Source: Streptomyces sp. NBC_01267 (GTDB taxonomy: Bacteria > Actinomycetota > Actinomycetes > Streptomycetales > Streptomycetaceae). Taken from it: 64,000 nt of DNA. A program made the position numbers and the translations under genes. The notes under the pieces were generated by a model. The model was not told the origin of the DNA, ran no database searches, and saw only the letters and a program-made list of their open reading frames with translations. Location of the stretch: positions 5,087,501 through 5,151,500 of the forward strand of contig NZ_CP108455.1 in the NCBI RefSeq assembly GCF_036241575.1, given 5' to 3'. Below are positions 37,413-48,150 of the stretch, piece by piece. Position 1 is the stretch's first letter, and each line of letters opens with the position of its first letter.

Positions 37413-38678
37413 TCACTCGTGCTCTTCGTCCGGTCGCGTCCGCTCTTCGCCCGGTGGTACCGCCGGATCCCTCGGTGCGACCGTGACGTCCAGCTCGCCC
37501 CCGGCTACCCGGGCCCGCAGCGGCTCTCCGTCCGCCACCTCGTCCGGGACCCGCACCACCGCCCCGTCCGCCCGCTGCAACACCGCGTACCCCCGCTCCA
37601 GCGTCGCCGCCGGGGAGAGCGCCACCACCCGCGCGCGGGTGTGCGCGAGCTCCGAGTCCGCACGGTCCAGCAGGTGCCGCAGCGTGCGCCTGCTCCGCTC
37701 GACGAGCGCGTCGACGACCTCCTCGCGCTCCTCCACCATCCGCCGCGGTCGCTCCATCGAGGGCCTGGCCAGTGCGGCGGCCAGCCCGCGCTGCTCCCGG
37801 TCGAGCAGCCCCTGGACGGACCGCAGCGCGCGGTCCCGCAGCAGCCGGACCCGGTCCAGCTCCTCCCCGACGTCCGGTACGACCTTCTTCGCCGCGTCCG
37901 TCGGGGTGGACGCCCGGACATCCGCCACCAGATCCAGCAGCGGCGAATCCGGCTCGTGCCCGATCGCCGAGACGACCGGCGTACCGCACGCGGCCACCGC
38001 CCGGACCAGCTGCTCGTCGGAGAACGGCAGCAGATCCTCCACGCTGCCCCCGCCCCGCGCCACGATGATCACGTCCACGTCCGGAAGCCCGTCCAGCTCC
38101 CGCACCGCTTCGACCACCTGCGGCACGGCGTGCACCCCCTGCACCGCCACATTCCGCACCTCGAACCGCACGGCGGGCCAGCGCCGCCGTGCGTTCTCCA
38201 GCACGTCCCGCTCCGCCGCCGAGGCCCGGCCCGTCACCAGACCGACCAGCTGCGGCAGGAAGGGCACCGGCTTCTTACGGTCCAGGGCGAACAGGCCTTC
38301 CCCGGCCAGCGTCCTCTTCAGCTGTTCCAGGCGGGCCAGCAGTTCACCGATCCCCACCGGCTTCATCTCCACGGCCCGCAACGACAACTGGCCGCGCGGC
38401 GCGTACCACTCGGGCTTCGCGTGGACGACGACCCGCGCGCCCTCCGCCACCACGTCCGCGACCGCGTCGAAGACCTGCCGGAAGCAGGTCACGGACACCG
38501 AGATGTCGTACGAGGGGTCGCGCAGCGTCAGGAACACCACCCCCGCGCCCGGCCGGCGCGACAGCTGGGTGATCTGCCCCTCGACCCACACCGCGCCGAG
38601 CCGGTCGATCCACCCCCCGATGAGCCGCGACACCTCGCCCACGGGCAGCGGTGCGTCCGCACTCGTATTCAGAGCCAT
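37413..38678 (-). CDS. xseA: Exodeoxyribonuclease VII large subunit
   Basis: A 421-residue catalytic subunit. An N-terminal OB fold (about 10-105) is followed by the conserved nuclease core with [15 protein letters not shown] and [19 protein letters not shown], then a long helical region that forms the barrel with XseB. It degrades single-stranded DNA from both ends. First gene of the xseAB pair; the 157 bp upstream to the permease stop include a short direct repeat and no gene. Confidence 0.96.
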   Translation of the reverse strand: MALNTSADAPLPVGEVSRLIGGWIDRLGAVWVEGQITQLSRRPGAGVVFLTLRDPSYDISVSVTCFRQVFDAVADVVAEGARVVVHAKPEWYAPRGQLSLRAVEMKPVGIGELLARLEQLKRTLAGEGLFALDRKKPVPFLPQLVGLVTGRASAAERDVLENARRRWPAVRFEVRNVAVQGVHAVPQVVEAVRELDGLPDVDVIIVARGGGSVEDLLPFSDEQLVRAVAACGTPVVSAIGHEPDSPLLDLVADVRASTPTDAAKKVVPDVGEELDRVRLLRDRALRSVQGLLDREQRGLAAALARPSMERPRRMVEEREEVVDALVERSRRTLRHLLDRADSELAHTRARVVALSPAATLERGYAVLQRADGAVVRVPDEVADGEPLRARVAGGELDVTVAPRDPAVPPGEERTRPDEEHE

Positions 38679-38835
38679 GCACGCAGGCTATGCGGTGCCA
38701 CTGACATCGACGGCCGCCGACGGGTCCGGGGTGAGCCCGCCGACGGATCCGGGAGAGACGGCGGGGCCGCCGGGAAAGAACCACGGATCCGCCGGGAAGG
38801 ACAGCGACAGTTCCCGTCAGGAGAGACAGGTCCCG

Positions 38836-40206
38836 TCAGGAGAGACCGCCGACCCGGCGCCCGCGCTGCACGGCGAACACCACGAGCCCGGCCGCCAGCC
38901 AGATCAGCCCGACCCACTGCGCCGTGCTCGTCGCCTCCACGATCACCGCGACCGTCACCGCCGCACCCAGCACCGGCATCAGCACATGCCGCCACCAGAC
39001 CGGCGGCCCCTCCTCCTTCTTCACCGCGAACCAGCCCACCACCGAGGCGTGCAGCAGGACGAACGCGGTCAGCGCCCCGATGTCGACCACCGACACCAGC
39101 CGGTCCAGGCCGTCGTCGCGCCGCGCCGCCCACACCGCCGCCACCAGCGTCACCACCGCGGCCAGCAGCAGCGCGACCCGCGGCACCCCGGACGGGCCGT
39201 CCACCTTCGCGAGGACGCGCGGCAGCCGCCGGTTGCGGCCCATCGCGAAGAGCAGCCGTCCCGCCGCCGCCTGTCCCGCCAGTGCCGCGAAGGCCGCCCC
39301 GATCGCCTTGCTCACCGCGACCAGGTCGTGCAGCCAGCTGCCGACCGCGGAGTCCACCGTGTCGTAGAAGGCCGACCCCTGCGCGGCCGGATCGGCGGCC
39401 AACTTCGCCGACGACACCGGCTCCAGAACCGCCGCCAGGTACCCCTGCACGATGAACAGCACACCCGCGAGCACCAGGCAGAACAGCACCGCCCGCGCGA
39501 CCTTCGCCGACCCCCCGGTGACCTCCTCCGCGAACGAGGCGATCGCGTCGAACCCCAGGTACGACAGCACCGCCACGGACACCGCCCCGAGCACCGCCGA
39601 CAACGAGAACCCGGTGTCGGCGGTGAACGGCGTCGCCCAGCCCTGCCGCGGCCCGTGCTGGATCAGCACCACCACCGCGGCCACCACGAACACCCCGAGC
39701 ACAACGATCTCCAGCGCGAGCACCGCGAAGCCGACCCGGGCCGCCGCCCGTACGCCCCAGAGGTTCAGCAGCGTGGTCACCACCACGGCGAGCGCGGTCC
39801 ACACCCACCGCGACACCGAGGGCACGAGCGCGTTCAGCGCGATCCCGGAGAAGAGGTACGCGACCGCCGGGATCAGCAGGTAGTCGAGCAGCGCCATCCA
39901 CCCGGCGATGAAGCCGGGCCCCTCGCCGAGGCCCTTGCGCGCGTAGGCGAAGACCGATCCGGCCTGCGGGACGACCCGCACCATCTGGGCGTAGCTGAAC
40001 GCGGTGAATCCCATCGCGATCGTGGCCACGACGTAGACGAGTGCCACCGCGCCGTGCGCTTTCGCGTCGAGGGTGCCGAAGATCCCCACGGGCGCCATCG
40101 GGGCGATGAAGAGCAGCCCGTAGACGACCAGATCCCGGAAACCGAGATTCCGTCGAAGGGTAGGCGCTGCCCCACCACTGTCCGTAGTCGTGCCATCGGT
40201 AGTCAT
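38836..40206 (-). CDS. APC-superfamily amino acid permease
   Basis: A 456-residue permease with about 12 membrane segments. The conserved first segments (VYGLLFIAPMAPVGIFG, then FSYAQMVRVVPQAGSVFAYA) and AFVLLHASVVGWF fit the amino acid-polyamine-organocation family. The substrate is not evident. Its 3' end overlaps a partial direct repeat (CCCGTCAGGAGAGAC twice, about 38814-38845). It is divergent from ispH with only about 60 bp between them. Confidence 0.92.
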   Translation of the reverse strand: MTTDGTTTDSGGAAPTLRRNLGFRDLVVYGLLFIAPMAPVGIFGTLDAKAHGAVALVYVVATIAMGFTAFSYAQMVRVVPQAGSVFAYARKGLGEGPGFIAGWMALLDYLLIPAVAYLFSGIALNALVPSVSRWVWTALAVVVTTLLNLWGVRAAARVGFAVLALEIVVLGVFVVAAVVVLIQHGPRQGWATPFTADTGFSLSAVLGAVSVAVLSYLGFDAIASFAEEVTGGSAKVARAVLFCLVLAGVLFIVQGYLAAVLEPVSSAKLAADPAAQGSAFYDTVDSAVGSWLHDLVAVSKAIGAAFAALAGQAAAGRLLFAMGRNRRLPRVLAKVDGPSGVPRVALLLAAVVTLVAAVWAARRDDGLDRLVSVVDIGALTAFVLLHASVVGWFAVKKEEGPPVWWRHVLMPVLGAAVTVAVIVEATSTAQWVGLIWLAAGLVVFAVQRGRRVGGLS

Positions 40207-40268
40207 GACGCCAGTCTTCCCGCAAGCGCGAGCCCCGGCCCGCAGGGCACGGCCTTACGATGGACGGT

Positions 40269-41285
40269 ATGACTGCACAGACTGCCCGTCGTGTCCTGCT
40301 CGCCGCCCCCCGTGGGTACTGCGCCGGTGTGGACCGTGCCGTGATCGCCGTCGAGAAGGCCCTTGAGCAGTACGGTGCGCCCGTCTACGTCCGCAAGGAG
40401 ATCGTGCACAACAAATACGTCGTGCAGACCCTGGAGAAGAAGGGCGCCGTCTTCGTCGACGAGACGCAGGAGGTCCCGGAGGGCTCCATCGTGGTCTTCT
40501 CCGCGCACGGCGTCGCGCCCGTCGTCCACGACGAGGCGGCGCAGCGCAGTCTCGCGACGATCGACGCCACCTGCCCGCTGGTCACCAAGGTCCACAAGGA
40601 AGCCGTCCGCTTCGCCAACGACGACTACGACATCCTGCTGATCGGCCACGAGGGCCACGAGGAGGTCGTCGGGACGAGCGGTGAGGCGCCCGAACACATC
40701 ACGCTCGTGGACGGCCCCGAGGACGTCGCCAACGTCACCGTGCGCGACGAGTCGAAGGTGGTCTGGCTCTCCCAGACCACCCTCTCCGTGGACGAGACCA
40801 TGGAGACGGTCGACGCGCTCAAGGAGAAGTTCCCGCAGCTCATCTCGCCGCCCAGCGACGACATCTGCTACGCCACCCAGAACCGGCAGACCGCCGTCAA
40901 GCAGATGGGCGCGGACGCCGACCTGGTCATCGTCGTCGGCTCCAAGAACTCGTCGAACTCGGTACGGCTGGTCGAGGTGGCGCTCGGCGCGGGCGCCCGC
41001 GCCTCCCATCTGGTGGACTTCGCCGAGGAGCTGGACGAGGCCTGGCTGGAGGGCGTCAGCACGGTCGGCGTCACCTCGGGCGCCTCGGTCCCGGAGATCC
41101 TGGTCGACGGCGTACTGGAATGGCTGGCCGCGCGCGGCTTCGGCGATGTGGAGATCGTGAAGGCGGCCGAGGAGTCGATCACCTTCTCGCTCCCCAAGGA
41201 ACTCCGCCGTGACCTGCGCGCCGAGGCGGCGAGTCTCTCCGCCGACGCGGCGGGGAGTCACCCCGCGGAGCCTTCCGGCAAGTGA
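40269..41285 (+). CDS. ispH: 4-hydroxy-3-methylbut-2-enyl diphosphate reductase
   Basis: A 338-residue IspH/LytB, last enzyme of the MEP isoprenoid pathway, a [4Fe-4S] reductase. The three cluster cysteines are in [16 protein letters not shown] and [11 protein letters not shown], with catalytic Glu in the GEAPEH to NSSNSVRL region of the family. ATG 40269 is preferred over 40260: TACGAT (40256-40261) is a -10 box seven bases before it, implying a leaderless mRNA, while the other ATG overlaps the box. Confidence 0.95.
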   Translation: MTAQTARRVLLAAPRGYCAGVDRAVIAVEKALEQYGAPVYVRKEIVHNKYVVQTLEKKGAVFVDETQEVPEGSIVVFSAHGVAPVVHDEAAQRSLATIDATCPLVTKVHKEAVRFANDDYDILLIGHEGHEEVVGTSGEAPEHITLVDGPEDVANVTVRDESKVVWLSQTTLSVDETMETVDALKEKFPQLISPPSDDICYATQNRQTAVKQMGADADLVIVVGSKNSSNSVRLVEVALGAGARASHLVDFAEELDEAWLEGVSTVGVTSGASVPEILVDGVLEWLAARGFGDVEIVKAAEESITFSLPKELRRDLRAEAASLSADAAGSHPAEPSGK

Positions 41286-41315
41286 CGGAGCGTTCCGCGC
41301 CGTAACGTGGGAGCC

Positions 41316-42053
41316 ATGCAGATCTTCGGTGTGGACATCGGCGGATCCGGGATCAAGGGCGCTCCCGTGGACCTGGACCGCGGAGACCTCGCGCAGGAAC
41401 GTCACAAAGTGCTGACCCCGCATCCGGCCACGCCCGACGGTGTGGCCGACGGGGTCGCCGAGGTGGTCAAGAACTTCGCCTGGACCGGCACGGTGGGGAT
41501 CACCTTCCCCGGTGTCGTCACCGAAGGCACCGTCCGCACGGCGGCCAATGTCGACAAGAGCTGGATCGGCGTCGACGCGGCGGCTCTGATCGGCGGCAGG
41601 CTGGACCTGCCGGTGACCGTACTCAACGACGGGGACGCCGCGGGCATCGCGGAGATGACCTTCGGGGCGGGCCGCGACCGCACGGGCACGGTCATCCTGC
41701 TCACGCTCGGTACGGGCATCGGCTCGGCCGTCTTCCGTAACGGGAACCTGCTGCCCAACACCGAGCTGGGCCACCTCGAACTGCACGGCCACGACGCGGA
41801 GACGCGCGCGTCGACGAAGGCCAAGGAGGACGAGGACCTGAGCTGGCACCACTGGGCGCACCGCGTGCAGAAGTACCTGGCGCACGTGGAGATGCTCTTC
41901 TCGCCGGAACTCTTCATCATCGGCGGCGGCGTGAGCCGCAAGTCCGAGAAGTTCCTTCCCCTGATCGAGGGGATCCGCGCGGAGATCGTGCCGGCCCAGC
42001 TGCAGAACAACGCGGGCATCGTGGGCGCGGCGATGGCGGCGTCCCGCCGCTGA
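41316..42053 (+). CDS. ppgK: Polyphosphate-dependent glucokinase
   Basis: A 245-residue ROK-family sugar kinase. The phosphate-binding [17 protein letters not shown] is at the N-terminus, and the polyphosphate-glucokinase stretches [23 protein letters not shown] and [12 protein letters not shown] follow. It phosphorylates glucose using polyphosphate (or ATP). ATG 41316 has GTGGGAG upstream and also a possible -10 (TAACGT, 41303-41308). It is 30 bp after ispH. Confidence 0.94.
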   Translation: MQIFGVDIGGSGIKGAPVDLDRGDLAQERHKVLTPHPATPDGVADGVAEVVKNFAWTGTVGITFPGVVTEGTVRTAANVDKSWIGVDAAALIGGRLDLPVTVLNDGDAAGIAEMTFGAGRDRTGTVILLTLGTGIGSAVFRNGNLLPNTELGHLELHGHDAETRASTKAKEDEDLSWHHWAHRVQKYLAHVEMLFSPELFIIGGGVSRKSEKFLPLIEGIRAEIVPAQLQNNAGIVGAAMAASRR

Positions 42054-42124
42054 CCGGTTCCGGCCCGGAAGCCTGGGGCCCGGGGTTCGATCCCGGCCGC
42101 CCCTCCGGCCCCTGAGGCCCCTGA

Positions 42125-42658
42125 CTACCGGTACCGCCGCCGGATCATCCGTACCTTCCGCACGGTCGCGATCACCCCGGCGACCAGCGTCCCGCCGTAC
42201 AGCCACCCGGCGTTCAGCGCGAGCGTCGTGATCACGGCGAGTACCCGCCCGCCGACCCCGCCGGTGCCACCGGCGATCGGCAGCGTGCCGAAGGCGAACG
42301 CGATCGGCACGCTGACCGGCGCGGTGACCAGATCGGCGGGGCGCACCCAGACCGCGGTCAGTGCGGCGACCGGCAGGAACAGCAGCCCGTACATCAGCGG
42401 CCCGCCGTCGAACAGCAGCCAGTCCACGCAGCCGAGCAGGAACATCACCCCCGCGGCGAAGATCCCGCCGCCCAGGCCGGTCAGCCGCGGATTCGGCAGC
42501 CGCCGCAGCGCGACCACCACCGGCGGTACGGGTCGCCGGGCCCGGACCGGGGCCGTCCGGTAGACGGTCGCCGACGGGGGCGGAGACGGGGGCGCCGCGA
42601 TGCTGCTCTCGGAAGGACCGTCCGGCTGAGACGTACGAATCCTGGGTCGCTGGTCCAC
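42125..42658 (-). CDS. DUF6542-type membrane protein
   Basis: A 177-residue protein with a Pro/Ser-rich cytoplasmic N-terminus of about 65 residues and four membrane segments from about 75 on (GGGIFAAGVMFLLGCVDWLL, LLFLPVAALTAVWV and two more), ending in a basic tail. This layout is common in streptomycetes next to ychF and ppgK. Its function is unknown. The GTG at 42658 is the most likely start; longer frames extend under the ychF promoter region. Confidence 0.75.
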   Translation of the reverse strand: MDQRPRIRTSQPDGPSESSIAAPPSPPPSATVYRTAPVRARRPVPPVVVALRRLPNPRLTGLGGGIFAAGVMFLLGCVDWLLFDGGPLMYGLLFLPVAALTAVWVRPADLVTAPVSVPIAFAFGTLPIAGGTGGVGGRVLAVITTLALNAGWLYGGTLVAGVIATVRKVRMIRRRYR

Positions 42659-42835
42659 TTGACCAAAGTAGGTTGCGGGACGGGATGAATCCGGCGTTGG
42701 ACACGCGCTTTGAGCGAGCTTGGCGATCAGTTCGATGGCACGGGGCGCCGGGTCCCGTACGACACGCCCGTAAACTGGGCGATCGGCCCACCTCCGGGCC
42801 GGGTACATCAGCTCTCGCTACGGGAAGTCGCCAAC

Positions 42836-43919
<1,084 letters not shown>

Positions 43920-43924
<5 letters not shown>

Positions 43925-43941
43925 TTGAAATTTGAACTAAA
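43920..43941. promoter_or_regulatory. Perfect palindrome at the left end of the element
   Basis: TTTAGTT (43920-43926) and AACTAAA (43935-43941) are perfect inverted arms around GAAATTTG. It touches the attL core, so it may be an integrase or excision-factor arm site, or a regulator operator. It is AT-rich and contrasts with the chromosome. Confidence 0.6.
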
Positions 43942-43967
43942 TGTTGCATCTCGTAAAGGCACAGGTC

Positions 43968-44002
43968 AAAAGGGGTCCGTCAGTCCGAGGCGGGCCCCTT
44001 TT
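43968..44002 (+). terminator. Hairpin terminator supplied to ychF by the element
   Basis: AAAAGGGGTCCG (43968-43979) pairs with CGGGCCCCTTTT (43991-44002) with one G-T pair, and the 3' arm ends in TTTT. It ends ychF transcription now that the native terminator is beyond attR. Confidence 0.85.
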
Positions 44003-44547
44003 GCGGCTCCGTCGAAGGTCGGACGGTGCTTTGGTGCTGAATGTTGTCCCGCAGGGCCGGATCGGACCACCTGTCGGCACCTGTGGCCACCCCCGGAATG
44101 CTGTCCCGTGCTGACATTGCGCTTTGCGTGGAGCGCCCCGAACGTGCACGAAATCTTGAGGGTGGACGGTTGTGGGATCTCGGGGCAACGTCTGGCGGCA
44201 ACCGCGGCAGGGCGTGCTGGATTCTTGGTAATTGACTTGACGGAGCGTCAGCTTCGGGTAGGTATGGGTGCCAGTTCCGTACCGCGCGCTCAAGCTGTAG
44301 GCCGCGGGCTCAGGTCAGCGCGGGACCCACAAGACATGGGAAATCGGATCGTACTCGGGCTGGGTACTGGTTCTGGTGCTCGAGACATACGTGTCGATCT
44401 GACTCTGGACAAGCGACGGGGCACGGGTGCCGTCGATCTTGCGTGATCGGGTTCATTCGCCAGAGCGGAGTGTCTGGTCAGGCGTAGGCTGAATGGTCTC
44501 ATCACAGGTGGGGGCCGGATGCGGCCCAGGGCGGGGAGCGGCAGCGT
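44003..44547 (+). promoter_or_regulatory. Element left-end non-coding region with hsd promoter candidates
   Basis: 545 bp with no convincing gene. TTGACG (44237-44242) and TAGGTA (44259-44264) are 16 bp apart and look like a promoter; TGACG-GAG-CGTCA forms an inverted repeat across its -35. A second -10 candidate (TAGGCT, near 44487) is closer to hsdR. A 36-codon frame at 44336-44446 could be a small peptide but has no clear ribosome site. Confidence 0.45.
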
Positions 44548-47500
44548 ATGAGCGGGCAGGAACAGCGTCGTGAGCAGGTTCCGGAGCAGCTGAAGGCAGC
44601 GGCCCGGAAGTCGCCCAACTTCGGGCGGCTCTACGCGATGCAGCCCCTGCTCGCGATCTACGGTTCTCAGGCCGAACAGTCAGTCTTCACCAACCCCAAC
44701 GTCTCGTATGTGGCGTCCGGCCAGTTCGGAGAGGTGCTCGCCGAGGAGCTGGTCCAGCGGGCAGGGGTGCGGGTCGAAGGGGCCCGCCAGATTGACCGGC
44801 TCGTCGGGCTCCAGCGGGCCGGTCTGCTGCCGGGCCGCACCCGGGACGCATTCGATACCCTCCGACGGGGGCGGAATGACGCAGCGCACAACCACCTCTT
44901 CGACACCAGTAAGGCCCTCAAGGCGGTCGAGCTCTGCTTCCAGCTCGGGCAGTTCTTTTCCCGCGCGATCGACGGTGTCCGTGAGATCTCCGCGTTCGTA
45001 CCGCCGCAGCTGCCGAGGGACGTGGCAGCCGGACCCGCTGAGCTTGAGGAGCTCCGCAAGGCGCTCGGACACCACCAGCACACCCTCGCCGAGTCCCGCA
45101 CCCGCCTCGGCGAGGTCGGCGACCGGCTAGAGGCTGAACAACGCGGCCGGGCGGAGGCCGAGAAACTGACCGCGGCCGCCGAACAGGCCCGCGCCGAGTC
45201 TGAAGCACTGGCCGCAAGCTATCGGGAGGAAATCGAGCGGCTCAGGAGCGAGCAGCAGAGCCGCTACAACCAGGAGCGGCTGAAGCCCCGCCCTGTCGCC
45301 GCCGCAGCTCGCGAGGCGATCGTCGCCCGTGCACAGCGGCCCGAGCCGCTCAACGAGGTACAGGCTCGCGTCCGTATTGATGAAATGCTTGCCGCCGCTG
45401 GATGGACAGTCCAGGACAAGGCCAATCTCAATCCGCTCGCCTCCCAGGGCGTCGCGGTCCGCGAGTTCACCCTGGCCACCGGCCGCGCCGATTACGTCCT
45501 CTACGTCGACGGCACGATCGTCGGCGTCATCGAAGCCAAGCGTGAGGGCACCGCGCTGGCCGGGGCACTCGCCCAGAACGAGCGGTACGCTGCTGGCGTC
45601 CTCAAGGAGCACTCCCTGGCGGTCTGGCGTGAGGAGGAACCGTTCGCCTTCCGCTACGCGACTACCGGCGCTGAGACATTCTTCGTCAACCTCCTCGACC
45701 CGCATGCCCGTTCCCGCCCGGTCTTCTCCTTCCACCGGCCCGAGACGTTCGCCGCCTGGATGAACCGGGCCACCGAGCGCCCGGATGTTCCCACGTTCCG
45801 CGCCGCCCTGCGCACCGGGCTCCCGGTCCTGGAGTCCCACGACCTTCGCGCGGCCCAGGAAGAGGCGATCACCCGACTGGAGCACTCCCTTAGCCAGGAC
45901 AAGCCGCGTGCCCTGATCCAGATGGCCACCGGTGCGGGCAAGACGTACGCCGCCGTCACCGAGGCGTACCGACTGCTCAAGCACGCGGGTGCGGGCCGCG
46001 TCCTCTTCCTCGTCGATCGCAATAACCTCGGCCGCCAGGCCAAGGCCGAATTCGATAAATACCGCGCCCCGGACGAGAACCGTAAGTTCACCGACCTCTA
46101 CAACGTCGACACGCTCGGCCGGACCGGCCTCCAGGAGACCTCCGCCGTAGTCGTTTCCACCATCCAGCGCATGTACTCCCTCCTCAAGGGTGAGCCGTTG
46201 GAGGACACAAGCGAGGCCGAGGATCGCGAGGACTCCTCCACCCTCGACGAGAACTACATGACCGACCGCCCGGTCACCGTCGAGTACAACGCGGACGTCC
46301 CCATCGAGTCCTTCGACGTGATCGTCATCGACGAGTGCCACCGATCGATCTACGGCCTGTGGCGCGGCGTCCTCGACTACTTCGACGCTCACTTGGTCGG
46401 CCTCACCGCCACCCCCACTCGCCAGACCAAGGGCTTCTTCGACAACAACATGGTCTCCGAGTACACCTACGAGCGGGCCGTCGCTGACGGCGTCAACGTC
46501 GACTTCGACGTGGTCGCCATGGACACCTCAGTACGGGAAGCGGGCGGCGCCAAGATCGACAAGGGCACCACGGTCCGTATTCGCGACCGCAAGACCCGTG
46601 CCCAGCGGTACGAGGAACTGGACGAGGACTTCGCGTACACGGTCGGCCAGATCGGTCGCACGGTGATCACTGAGGATGAAATCAGGGCTGTCCTCACCTC
46701 GTACAAGAATAATTGGCAGCGCTGGTTCCCGGGCCGCGCCGAACTGCCCAAGACCCTCGTCTTCGCGGCGAGCGACGACCACGCTGACGAAGTCCTGAAG
46801 CAGGTCAAGCAGGTGTTTGGACGCGGCGACGCCTTCGCTAAGAAGATCACCTATCGGTCTCGGGACAAGGGCGACGACCCTGAGCAGCTCGTTAACGACC
46901 TGCGGAACTCGCCGCTGCTCCGGGTCGCCGTCACCGTCGACATGATCGCTACGGGGACGGACATTCGTGCGCTGGAGTGCGTGATATTCCTGCGGGCCGT
47001 ACGCAGCCCCGTCCTTTTCGAGCAGATGAAGGGTCGCGGCTCCCGCACGATCGACGCCGACGAGCTGAAGTCGGTGACGCCGGAGGCGGCGACAGACCTC
47101 GTCAAAGACCGTTTCGTTCTGGTCGACGCGGTTGGCGTCACCGCGTCGCCGCTGGTCGACACTCGGCCGATGCTGCCGCCGGACACCGGGAACCTCAGCA
47201 CGGACAAGCTCATGGAGAAGGCGGGCAGCCGCACCCTCACCGCCGAGCAGGCCGAGACTCTCGGCCGCCGCCTGGCCCGTCTGGACCGAAAGCTCACCGA
47301 GGAGGAGCGCGAGCAGATCAAGCAGGCATCGGACGGCGTCCCACTCGGCGAACTGGTCCGGCGGATCTCGGATGCGGTGGACGTCGACACCCAGGATCGG
47401 GCGTACAGAGAGGGCGGCGCAGACCGGGCGCGGTGCCTCGTCCAGGACGCGGTCGAGGTTCTGACCACGCACCCGGAGCTCCGCAAGCTGATCGTCGGCA

Positions 47501-48150
47501 TCAAGCAGCAGCACGACTTGACGTACGACGCAACGACCGAGGTCGGGATCCGATTGACGGAGGTACCCCGAGAAGAACGTGCGGAGAAGGAACTGGCCGA
47601 GTGGCGCCAGTTGTTGGACAGTCGCCAGCGCGACGAGCAGGCGGCGGAGGCGATCGCACTCCAGGTGATCCTCGGCAGCGGATCACGGGTCCGCCCGCAG
47701 GAGGCACGGGCCCATCTTCGCGAGCTGCTGGCTACCATCAAGGTCACCAACCGGACGTGGACCCCGAAGGTCATCTGGAACCACTACGACCTGCTCGGCA
47801 AGGCGTCGGAATCCCTCTCGAAATCGGCCGGCCTCGGCGACCTCATGAACCTCGTCCGCTACACGCTCGGCGCAGACGATGAACTCCGCCCTTACCGTAC
47901 GGTGGTCGAGGAGCGCTTCGAGGGCTGGCTGCTGCGGCAGCAGCAGGCGGGTGTGGAATTCACCGAAGACCAGCTGTGGTGGCTGCACCGTATCAAGGAC
48001 GCCATCGCGGTGGACGTCGGAATGGAACGCGAGGACTTCAGCCACCTTCCCTTCTCGGCGAAGGGCGGCGGCCGCGGCTTCGCAAACGCCTTCGGTGACA
48101 AGGACCGGGCGCTGGAACTGCTGGACGAGCTGAATCAGGAACTGGCTTGA
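44548..48150 (+). CDS. hsdR: Type I restriction endonuclease subunit R with N-terminal DUF4145-like domain
   Basis: A 1200-residue ATP-dependent translocase/nuclease. Residues about 20-145 resemble DUF4145 (FGEVLAEELVQRAG, RRGRNDAAHNHLFD), an addition not found in EcoKI-type HsdR. A coiled coil spans about 165-250. The PD-(D/E)xK nuclease follows with Asp near 314 (ADYVLYVDG) and EAK near 329. Walker A ATGAGKTYAA is near 461, DECH near 594-597, and helicase motif VI is RGSRTIDADEL. The C-terminus is of the EcoEI type. ATG 44548 follows GGGGAG. It overlaps hsdS by four bases. Confidence 0.94.
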   Translation: MSGQEQRREQVPEQLKAAARKSPNFGRLYAMQPLLAIYGSQAEQSVFTNPNVSYVASGQFGEVLAEELVQRAGVRVEGARQIDRLVGLQRAGLLPGRTRDAFDTLRRGRNDAAHNHLFDTSKALKAVELCFQLGQFFSRAIDGVREISAFVPPQLPRDVAAGPAELEELRKALGHHQHTLAESRTRLGEVGDRLEAEQRGRAEAEKLTAAAEQARAESEALAASYREEIERLRSEQQSRYNQERLKPRPVAAAAREAIVARAQRPEPLNEVQARVRIDEMLAAAGWTVQDKANLNPLASQGVAVREFTLATGRADYVLYVDGTIVGVIEAKREGTALAGALAQNERYAAGVLKEHSLAVWREEEPFAFRYATTGAETFFVNLLDPHARSRPVFSFHRPETFAAWMNRATERPDVPTFRAALRTGLPVLESHDLRAAQEEAITRLEHSLSQDKPRALIQMATGAGKTYAAVTEAYRLLKHAGAGRVLFLVDRNNLGRQAKAEFDKYRAPDENRKFTDLYNVDTLGRTGLQETSAVVVSTIQRMYSLLKGEPLEDTSEAEDREDSSTLDENYMTDRPVTVEYNADVPIESFDVIVIDECHRSIYGLWRGVLDYFDAHLVGLTATPTRQTKGFFDNNMVSEYTYERAVADGVNVDFDVVAMDTSVREAGGAKIDKGTTVRIRDRKTRAQRYEELDEDFAYTVGQIGRTVITEDEIRAVLTSYKNNWQRWFPGRAELPKTLVFAASDDHADEVLKQVKQVFGRGDAFAKKITYRSRDKGDDPEQLVNDLRNSPLLRVAVTVDMIATGTDIRALECVIFLRAVRSPVLFEQMKGRGSRTIDADELKSVTPEAATDLVKDRFVLVDAVGVTASPLVDTRPMLPPDTGNLSTDKLMEKAGSRTLTAEQAETLGRRLARLDRKLTEEEREQIKQASDGVPLGELVRRISDAVDVDTQDRAYREGGADRARCLVQDAVEVLTTHPELRKLIVGIKQQHDLTYDATTEVGIRLTEVPREERAEKELAEWRQLLDSRQRDEQAAEAIALQVILGSGSRVRPQEARAHLRELLATIKVTNRTWTPKVIWNHYDLLGKASESLSKSAGLGDLMNLVRYTLGADDELRPYRTVVEERFEGWLLRQQQAGVEFTEDQLWWLHRIKDAIAVDVGMEREDFSHLPFSAKGGGRGFANAFGDKDRALELLDELNQELA

